Origin: an uncultured Tepidimonas sp.
Lineage (GTDB): Bacteria; Pseudomonadota; Gammaproteobacteria; Burkholderiales; Burkholderiaceae_C
DNA: 12,433 nucleotides
Reading direction: 5' to 3'
Assembly: GCA_937949455.1 (NCBI GenBank)
Contig: CALEDU010000143.1
Coordinates: 1 to 12,433, forward strand
The notes below the pieces were generated by a model, which made no database searches, had not been told where the DNA came from, and saw nothing but the letters and a program-made list of their open reading frames with translations. The translations under genes and the position numbers were made by a program. This document shows, one piece after another, positions 7,688 to 12,433 of this stretch (its first letter is position 1; each line of letters starts with the position of its first letter).

Positions 7688-8053
7688 TCAGAATTGCAGG
7701 CCAGCTTCACGCGCGGCTTCGGCCAGGGCCTTGACGCGGCCGTGGTAGGCGAAGCCCGAGCGGTCGAACGCCACCTTCTCGATGCCGGCTGCCTTGGCCT
7801 TTTCGGCAATGCGCTTGCCAATCAGAGCCGCCGCAGCGGTATTGCCGCCCTTGCCGGCACCGCCGAGCTGGGCACGAACCTCGGGCTCCAGCGTGGAAGC
7901 CGAAGCCAGCACACGCGCGCCGTCGCCCGAGATGATGTTGGCGTAGATATGCAAATTGGTGCGGTGCACCGCCAAGCGCACAGCACCTTGCTGGGCAATG
8001 CGGATGCGGGTCTGTCGCGCGCGACGCAAACGCTGTTCTTTCTTGGTCAACAT
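7688..8053 (-). CDS. rplR: 50S ribosomal protein L18 (uL18)
   Basis: A 121-residue uL18, which together with L5 binds 5S rRNA and forms the central protuberance. The basic N-terminus [20 protein letters not shown] precedes [40 protein letters not shown] and the C-terminal signature [28 protein letters not shown]. Full length. It begins 11 bp after rplF and ends 17 bp before rpsE. Confidence 0.97.
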   Translation of the reverse strand: MLTKKEQRLRRARQTRIRIAQQGAVRLAVHRTNLHIYANIISGDGARVLASASTLEPEVRAQLGGAGKGGNTAAAALIGKRIAEKAKAAGIEKVAFDRSGFAYHGRVKALAEAAREAGLQF

Positions 8054-8064
8054 GTTCGCAGTCC

Positions 8065-8598
8065 TTACTTCTTCTTGGTCTCTTTGATGACGACCTTCTC
8101 ATCCGCATAGCGGATGCCCTTGCCTTTGTAAGGCTCGGGAGGCCGCACCGAACGGACCTCGGCAGCCACCTGTCCCACGCGTTGACGATCCGCGCCTTTG
8201 ATCAGGATTTCGGTCGGGCTCGGGGTCTCGGCCTTGACGCCTGCGGGCATCTCGATCTCGACCGGATGCGAAAACCCAACGTTGAGGTTGAGTTTCGTGC
8301 CCTGGGCGGCCGCCTTGTAACCCACACCAACCAGAGTCAGCTTGCGCTCGAAACCCTTGCTGACACCGACAACCATGTTGTTGACAAGCTGGCGCACAGT
8401 GCCACTGAGCGCGCTGGCTTCGCGGGTTTGGTCAACCGGGACGAACGTCAGCTTACCGCCGTCCTGGGCCACCTGGACGCGGGGATTGAGCGCCAGGCTC
8501 AGCGCGCCCAGGGCACCCTTGACGTGGATATGGTCTTGGCCAATCGCCACCTCGACGCCTTGCGGAATGGTGATGGCGGCTTTCGCTACACGAGACAT
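8065..8598 (-). CDS. rplF: 50S ribosomal protein L6 (uL6)
   Basis: A 177-residue uL6 near the GTPase-associated region and sarcin-ricin loop. It has two homologous domains: an N-terminal half starting [20 protein letters not shown] and a C-terminal half containing [36 protein letters not shown]. It ends with the diagnostic [19 protein letters not shown] and a Lys-rich tail (KETKKK). The start is ATG 8598, supported by AAGGAG about 8 nt upstream; the open frame to 8652 overlaps rpsH and is not conserved. It lies 25 bp after rpsH. Confidence 0.97.
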   Translation of the reverse strand: MSRVAKAAITIPQGVEVAIGQDHIHVKGALGALSLALNPRVQVAQDGGKLTFVPVDQTREASALSGTVRQLVNNMVVGVSKGFERKLTLVGVGYKAAAQGTKLNLNVGFSHPVEIEMPAGVKAETPSPTEILIKGADRQRVGQVAAEVRSVRPPEPYKGKGIRYADEKVVIKETKKK

Positions 8599-8623
8599 TT
8601 GCGTTGCTCCTTCCTGCCTCGCA

Positions 8624-9019
8624 TCAGGCGACGTAGCACAACACTTCGCCACCCACGCCGGCGGCGCGCGCCTTGCGGTCGGTCATCACCCCCTTGGGGG
8701 TGGTGACGATGGCGACACCCAGACCGTTCATGACCTGGGGGATGGACTTGGCACCGCGGTAGACGCGCAGGCCCGGACGACTGACGCGCTCGATGCGCTC
8801 GATGACAGGACGCCCGGCGTAGTACTTCAAAGCGATTTCCAGCTCTTTTTTGCCGTCGGCATCCTTGACTTGGAAGCCATCGATGTAACCCTCATCTTTC
8901 AGCACCTGCGCAATGGCGGTCTTCAGCTTGGAAGCCGGCATCGTCACGACGGCTTTGTCCACCATCTGCGCGTTGCGGATGCGGGTCAGCATGTCGGCGA
9001 TCGGATCACTCATGCTCAT
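8624..9019 (-). CDS. rpsH: 30S ribosomal protein S8 (uS8)
   Basis: A 131-residue uS8, a primary binder of 16S rRNA helix 21 and, in E. coli, the translational repressor of the spc operon. [20 protein letters not shown] and [20 protein letters not shown] precede the C-terminal signature [32 protein letters not shown], complete. A strong Shine-Dalgarno (AAGGAGA) lies about 7 nt before the first ATG; the second in-frame ATG (two codons later) is less well placed. The gene starts 20 bp after rpsN. See the rplX/rplE junction for whether the E. coli-type S8 target exists here. Confidence 0.97.
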   Translation of the reverse strand: MSMSDPIADMLTRIRNAQMVDKAVVTMPASKLKTAIAQVLKDEGYIDGFQVKDADGKKELEIALKYYAGRPVIERIERVSRPGLRVYRGAKSIPQVMNGLGVAIVTTPKGVMTDRKARAAGVGGEVLCYVA

Positions 9020-9039
9020 TTGGGGTTCTCCTTCGCGCC

Positions 9040-9345
9040 TTACCAGCTGGCCTTGGTCACGCCGGGGATTTCACCGGCAAAAGCCAACTCACGAATCTTG
9101 GTGCGGGCCAGGCCAAACTGCTTGAACGTGCCACGCGGACGACCGGTGATTTCGCAACGGTTGCGCTGGCGGGTCGGGTTCGCGTTGCGGGGCAGCTTCT
9201 GCAGCGCCGCACGGGCAGCGTCACGCTCCTCGTCGGAACGCTTGGCGTCCTTGGCAATGGCCTTCAACTCGTTGTATTTGTTGGCGAACTTGGCGACCAG
9301 TTTGTCGCGCTTGAGTTCACGCTGGAGCAAAGCTTGCTTAGCCAC
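9040..9345 (-). CDS. rpsN: 30S ribosomal protein S14 (uS14), zinc-free form
   Basis: A 101-residue uS14 of the small-subunit head. This is the long zinc-free (C-) form: the C-terminal half [39 protein letters not shown] carries a single Cys where zinc-binding S14 has CxxC pairs. The N-terminus starts (V/M)[19 protein letters not shown]. The start is GTG 9345, with GAGGTG about 7 nt upstream and family alignment in support; the open frame to 9399 overlaps rplE and is unconserved. It lies 8 bp after rplE and 20 bp before rpsH. Because rpmJ is zinc-binding, the cluster mixes zinc and zinc-free ribosomal proteins. Confidence 0.96.
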   Translation of the reverse strand: MAKQALLQRELKRDKLVAKFANKYNELKAIAKDAKRSDEERDAARAALQKLPRNANPTRQRNRCEITGRPRGTFKQFGLARTKIRELAFAGEIPGVTKASW

Positions 9346-9353
9346 GGACCACC

Positions 9354-9893
9354 TCAGTTCTTGAACGGGAAACGGAAACCAGCGAGCAGCGCCTTGCACT
9401 CGTCGTCGGTCTTGGCCGTCGTCGTGATGCTGATGTTCAGACCACGCACCGCATCGACCTTGTCGTACTCGATTTCCGGGAAGATGATTTGCTCTTTGAC
9501 GCCGATGTTGTAGTTGCCGCGACCATCGAACGCACGCCCGGAGATGCCGCGGAAGTCGCGTACGCGCGGCAGTGCGATGGTGACGAAGCGGTCCAGGAAC
9601 TCGTACATGCGCGCGCCACGCAGCGTCACCATGCAGCCGATCGGCTGACCCTCACGGATCTTGAAGCCGGCAATCGCTTTGCGGGCACGGGTCACCACAG
9701 GCTTCTGACCCGCAATCTTGGTCAGATCGGCAACGGCGTTCTCCAGCACTTTTTTGTCGGCCACGGCCTCACCCACACCCATGTTGAGCGTGATTTTGGT
9801 GATGCGCGGCACCTCCATGACAGACTGATAGCCGAACTGCGCCTTGAGCGCCGGGGCGATTTTGTCGCGGTAGAGTTGTTGAAAACGTGCCAT
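9354..9893 (-). CDS. rplE: 50S ribosomal protein L5 (uL5)
   Basis: A 179-residue uL5, a 5S rRNA-binding protein of the central protuberance that contacts S13 across the subunit interface. Conserved blocks: [60 protein letters not shown] and [20 protein letters not shown], with the C-terminus [11 protein letters not shown]. The start is uncertain between ATG 9893 (MARFQQ, the usual family start, giving 179 residues) and ATG 9899 (MTMARFQ), which overlaps the rplX stop as ATGA. The AAGG within the end of rplX is 4 nt from the first and 10 nt from the second. Either way, translation is coupled to rplX. Confidence 0.95.
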   Translation of the reverse strand: MARFQQLYRDKIAPALKAQFGYQSVMEVPRITKITLNMGVGEAVADKKVLENAVADLTKIAGQKPVVTRARKAIAGFKIREGQPIGCMVTLRGARMYEFLDRFVTIALPRVRDFRGISGRAFDGRGNYNIGVKEQIIFPEIEYDKVDAVRGLNISITTTAKTDDECKALLAGFRFPFKN

Positions 9894-9895
9894 GG

Positions 9896-10216
9896 TCATG
9901 CCACCTTGATTTCTTCACCGCTGGACTTGAAGACGCGCACTTTCTTGCCGTCGGCCAACATCTTGATACCCACGCGGTCGGCTTTGCCCGTTACCGGATT
10001 GAAGATGGCGACGTTCGACTGATGGATGGGCATGGTCTTTTCGACGATGCCGCCGGGCACGCCCTTGATCGGATTGGGGCGGACGTGCTTTTTGACCACA
10101 TTGACGCCCTCGACGACCACGCGCTGCTCATCGGCGCGACGCAGCACCTTGCCGCGCTTACCCTTGTCGCGCCCCGCAATGACGATGACTTCGTCACCTG
10201 TACGGATCTTGTTCAT
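9896..10216 (-). CDS. rplX: 50S ribosomal protein L24 (uL24)
   Basis: A 106-residue uL24, one of the two assembly-initiator proteins of the 50S subunit, near the tunnel exit. The KOW motif is at the N-terminus: [42 protein letters not shown] and [20 protein letters not shown] follow, and the tail is [14 protein letters not shown]. Full length, 9 bp after rplN, with its stop overlapping or abutting the rplE start. Confidence 0.97.
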   Translation of the reverse strand: MNKIRTGDEVIVIAGRDKGKRGKVLRRADEQRVVVEGVNVVKKHVRPNPIKGVPGGIVEKTMPIHQSNVAIFNPVTGKADRVGIKMLADGKKVRVFKSSGEEIKVA

Positions 10217-10225
10217 GACGGTTCC

Positions 10226-10594
10226 TCAGAGAACTTCGGGCGCCAGGGACACGATCTTCATGAAACGCTCGGTGCGCAGCTCGCGCGTGACCGGGCCGAA
10301 GATGCGGGTGCCGATCGGCTCCAGCTTGTTGTTGAGCAGCACGGCGGCGTTGCCGTCGAATTTGATGAGCGCACCATCGGGGCGGCGGATACCCTTGGCC
10401 GTGCGCACCACGACCGCGTTGTAGACCTCGCCCTTCTTGACGCGGCCGCGCGGCGCGGCTTCCTTGATGCTGACTTTGATGATGTCGCCCACGCTGGCAT
10501 AGCGGCGCTTGGAGCCGCCGAGCACCTTGATGCACATCACGGACTTGGCACCCGTGGTGTCAGCAACATCGAGTCGAGTTTGCGTTTGGATCAT
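10226..10594 (-). CDS. rplN: 50S ribosomal protein L14 (uL14)
   Basis: A 122-residue uL14 of the 50S subunit interface (bridge to 16S helix 14; site of silencing factor RsfS in other bacteria). [40 protein letters not shown] leads to [20 protein letters not shown] and [28 protein letters not shown]. Full length. It is the first gene of the block. Its Shine-Dalgarno is weak (GGGA about 7 nt before the ATG), after a leader of about 165 nt. In most bacteria rpsQ and the rest of the S10 operon lie directly upstream; here the neighbour is proC on the opposite strand. Confidence 0.97.
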   Translation of the reverse strand: MIQTQTRLDVADTTGAKSVMCIKVLGGSKRRYASVGDIIKVSIKEAAPRGRVKKGEVYNAVVVRTAKGIRRPDGALIKFDGNAAVLLNNKLEPIGTRIFGPVTRELRTERFMKIVSLAPEVL

Positions 10595-10714
10595 GATGTA
10601 GTCCCAACTTGAATCCCTGGGCCCCCACGGCCTAGGCGATCAGTCTTGGGCCCGTCGTCGCAGGCACCGCTCAGCGACCGGCCGGCTGCGCGCCGACGCG
10701 ATCCGCTGCGCTGT

Positions 10715-10729
10715 CACCGTGCTTCGGTG
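10715..10729 (-). other. Small hairpin in the rplN leader
   Basis: CACCG (10715-10719) and CGGTG (10725-10729) form a 5-bp stem with a 5-nt loop, about 30 nt after the predicted transcription start. Closer to rplN, two GGGCCC copies (10619-10624 and 10648-10653) could pair over 23 nt. The leader (10595 to about 10759) is therefore GC-rich and probably structured, with no open reading frame I would support. A role in feedback by a ribosomal protein is possible but unproven. Confidence 0.3.
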
Positions 10730-10765
10730 GGCAGATGGTCTTCACCCTAGCAGGCGAAGCCGCGT

Positions 10766-10794
10766 ATTGTGACAAGCTGCGTGCTGCCTGTCAA
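10766..10794 (-). promoter_or_regulatory. Promoter of the rplN-rplQ operon
   Basis: On the minus strand there is a perfect -35 box TTGACA (10789-10794), a 17-bp spacer, and -10 box CACAAT (10766-10771; 4 of 6 consensus bases). The predicted start is near 10759, giving a leader of about 165 nt before the rplN ATG at 10594. This is the best sigma-70-type promoter in the proC-rplN gap and explains how the spc block can be transcribed without the S10 operon upstream. Assigned by consensus only. Confidence 0.7.
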
Positions 10795-10810
10795 CCCCTG
10801 GGATCATCCA

Positions 10811-10838
10811 TTGGCATGCATCCCGATTGACGGACAAT
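10811..10838 (+). promoter_or_regulatory. Candidate proC promoter
   Basis: On the plus strand TTGGCA (10811-10816; 5 of 6 consensus) is separated by 16 bp from GACAAT (10833-10838; 4 of 6). Transcription would then start near 10845, at or next to the second in-frame ATG of proC (10846), giving a nearly leaderless message. This fits the absence of a good Shine-Dalgarno. A promoter further upstream cannot be excluded. Confidence 0.35.
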
Positions 10839-11712
10839 GCAAGCCATGATTTCCGATACGCCCAAACCCACACCTGCCGCCCCAGCACCGTCGCCCCTGG
10901 CGGGTCAGCGCATCGCATTCATTGGCGGGGGCAATATGGCCAGCGCGCTGATTGGCGCGCTGCTGCAGGCTGGCTGCCACCCGGCGGACATCGCCGTCGT
11001 CGATCCTGACGCGGCTGCGCGCGCGCGGTTACACGAACGCTTTGGCGTGCACACGCTATCGAGCGCAGGCCCGGCGCTGACGGGCTGTCGGCTGGCGGTG
11101 TGGGCGGTCAAGCCCCAAAGCTTTCGCGAAGCCGCGGCCGCTGCGGCTCCGTACCTGGGCGGTGCGCTGCACCTGAGTGTGGCCGCTGGCATCCGCTGCG
11201 CGAGCATGCAGGCGTGGCTGGGCAGCGAGCGCATCGTGCGCACCATGCCCAACACGCCGGCGCTGGTCGGACTGGGCATGACCGGGGTATATGCCTTGCC
11301 TGGCGTGACCCGCGAGGACCGGGCACTGGCCGAGGCGCTGATCGCTGGCACCGGACGCTGGGTGTGGGTGGACGATGAGGCCGCGCTGGACGCAGTCACG
11401 GCGCTGTCGGGCTCCGGCCCAGCTTATGTGTTCTACTTTTTGGAAGCCATGCGCGATGCCGGTACCGCCATGGGCTTGCCTGCCGAGGTGGCGCTGGAAC
11501 TGGCCATCGGCACCTTCGTGGGGGCTGCGCGGCTAGCCCAAGAGGCCGGTGAACCCCCTGAAGTGCTGCGCGAGCGCGTCACCTCCAAAGGGGGGACGAC
11601 CGCTGCCGCGCTGGCCGCGCTACAGACCGCTGGGGTGAGGGACGCCTTCATCGGTGCGATGCACGCAGCGCGCCGACGCGCGCAAGAACTGGGCGACGCC
11701 TTCGGCACCTGA
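10837..11712 (+). CDS. proC: Pyrroline-5-carboxylate reductase
   Basis: A 291-residue P5C reductase, the last step of proline synthesis (1-pyrroline-5-carboxylate plus NAD(P)H to L-proline), cytosolic. An N-terminal Rossmann domain starts IAFIGGGNMASALIG (residues 26-40, dinucleotide binding). AVKPQ (90-94) and RTMPNTPALVG (135-145) follow. The C-terminal dimerisation and substrate domain carries SGSGPAYVFYFLEA (191-204) and VTSKGGTTAAALAAL (248-262), the family signature. The Pro/Ala-rich first 20 residues are unusual and variable. The start is ambiguous: ATG 10837 (MQAMISD) or ATG 10846 (MISD), neither with a clear Shine-Dalgarno. Divergent from rplN and convergent with ubiA (21-bp gap). 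Confidence 0.95.
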   Translation: MQAMISDTPKPTPAAPAPSPLAGQRIAFIGGGNMASALIGALLQAGCHPADIAVVDPDAAARARLHERFGVHTLSSAGPALTGCRLAVWAVKPQSFREAAAAAAPYLGGALHLSVAAGIRCASMQAWLGSERIVRTMPNTPALVGLGMTGVYALPGVTREDRALAEALIAGTGRWVWVDDEAALDAVTALSGSGPAYVFYFLEAMRDAGTAMGLPAEVALELAIGTFVGAARLAQEAGEPPEVLRERVTSKGGTTAAALAALQTAGVRDAFIGAMHAARRRAQELGDAFGT

Positions 11713-11733
11713 GGCCGGGCGCACGGCCGCCCA

Positions 11734-12433
11734 TCACCCCAGCGCCTGTTGCGCCACCAGTCCGGCAAACAGGCTGGCACCCAGCCAGTGGTTGAGGCGA
11801 AAGGCGCGAAAACACCCTTCGCGCGTGCGGCTGCGGATCAGCCAGGCATGCCACAGCACCTGCGCCACCGCCGCGGCCATGCCGGTGGCGAACCACGGCC
11901 CGCCCGCGTGCGGCCACACCAGCCAGGCCCACAGCGACAGATGCAGCGCATAAAACACCAGCACCGCTGCCACATCCCAGCGGCCAAGGGTGATGGCCGA
12001 GGTCTGGATGCCGATGCGCAAATCATCGTCGCGGTCGACCATCGCGTACTCGGTATCGTAGGCCAACACCCAGAACAGATTGGCCACCAGCAGCCCCCAG
12101 GCCAGTGCTGGCACCTCGCCGCGCACGGCGGCGAAGGCCATTGGGATGCCGAAGCTGAACGCCACGCCCAGCACCGCCTGCGGCATCGCGAAAAAACGCT
12201 TGGTGTACGGGTAGAGCACCGCCACCGCCAACGCCGCGAACGACCACGCCACCGCAGCCGCGTGGGTGGTCAACACCAGCGCGAACGCCAAGAGCGCCAG
12301 CACCGCGCCCACCGCCAGTGCCTCGCGCGGGCTGATGCGGCCGCAGGTCACAGGGCGCTGTGCGGTACGTTTGACATGGCGATCGAACTCGCGGTCGGCC
12401 ACGTCGTTGACGCAGCAGCCGGCGCTGCGCATC
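11734..12433 (-). CDS. ubiA: 4-hydroxybenzoate polyprenyltransferase (5' end outside window)
   Basis: The C-terminal 233 or so codons of a UbiA-type membrane prenyltransferase, which attaches the polyprenyl tail to 4-hydroxybenzoate in ubiquinone synthesis. The first Asp-rich motif NDVADREFD (residues 9-17 of the visible part) and flanking [11 protein letters not shown] are typical of UbiA. The second, [13 protein letters not shown] (about 125-137) with LRIGIQTSA, completes the Mg-diphosphate site. About seven hydrophobic helices follow or lie between them. The Met at 12432 is internal (the family has MRSAGC-like sequence here), so roughly 60 N-terminal residues are missing off the right edge. 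Assignment to UbiA rather than other prenyltransferases rests on both motifs and C-terminal length. Confidence 0.92.
   Translation of the reverse strand, partial: MRSAGCCVNDVADREFDRHVKRTAQRPVTCGRISPREALAVGAVLALLAFALVLTTHAAAVAWSFAALAVAVLYPYTKRFFAMPQAVLGVAFSFGIPMAFAAVRGEVPALAWGLLVANLFWVLAYDTEYAMVDRDDDLRIGIQTSAITLGRWDVAAVLVFYALHLSLWAWLVWPHAGGPWFATGMAAAVAQVLWHAWLIRSRTREGCFRAFRLNHWLGASLFAGLVAQQALG

Noticed and set aside
11713..11728. GGCCG/CGGCC hairpin in the 21-bp gap between convergent proC and ubiA
   Set aside because: Only 5 bp with a 6-nt loop and no U tract on either strand; too weak to call a terminator in sequence this GC-rich.

Overview
The window looks like a high-GC betaproteobacterial chromosome, most likely Burkholderiales and close to Comamonadaceae. 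This rests on the protein sequences (for example the SecY, RpoA and S4 N-termini), the order secY-infA-rpmJ-rpsM-rpsK-rpsD-rpoA-rplQ, and overall base composition. It is an inference from recognised families, not from a database search.

Layout. The left end (1-1331, plus strand) holds the last 38 codons of an unidentified gene, followed 4 bp later by a complete class III (CaiB/BaiF) CoA-transferase gene. Next comes a strong intrinsic terminator and the initiator tRNA gene (tRNA-fMet, anticodon CAT), both on the minus strand. From 10594 down to 1535 the minus strand carries one unbroken run of 18 translation, secretion and transcription genes. In transcription order these are rplN, rplX, rplE, rpsN, rpsH, rplF, rplR, rpsE, rpmD, rplO, secY, infA, rpmJ, rpsM, rpsK, rpsD, rpoA and rplQ, that is, the fused spc and alpha operons. 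To the right, divergent from rplN, is proC (plus strand). It converges on the 3' part of ubiA (minus strand), whose 5' end lies outside the window.

How it works together. A promoter with a perfect TTGACA box lies in the proC-rplN gap and should drive the whole ribosomal block through a leader of about 165 nt. No S10 operon gene (rpsQ and others) precedes rplN, so the spc block is detached from S10 here. Genes from rplN to rpsK are packed with gaps of 29 bp or less. The last four genes are spaced very differently: 254 bp before rpsD, 111 bp before rpoA and 76 bp before rplQ, and each gap contains stem-loops. One of these is a perfect 11-bp inverted repeat followed by a short U tract. These are candidate attenuation or RNA-processing points that could set S4, RNA polymerase alpha and L17 levels separately. 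The run ends with tRNA-fMet, which has its own extended -10 promoter and probably shares its terminator with rplQ.

Most of the window is conserved housekeeping sequence. I found no mobile element, CRISPR array, prophage or new multi-gene system. The points worth a second look are regulatory: the split from S10, the structured gaps around rpsD, rpoA and rplQ, the initiator tRNA at the end of the operon, and a possibly leaderless proC mRNA.
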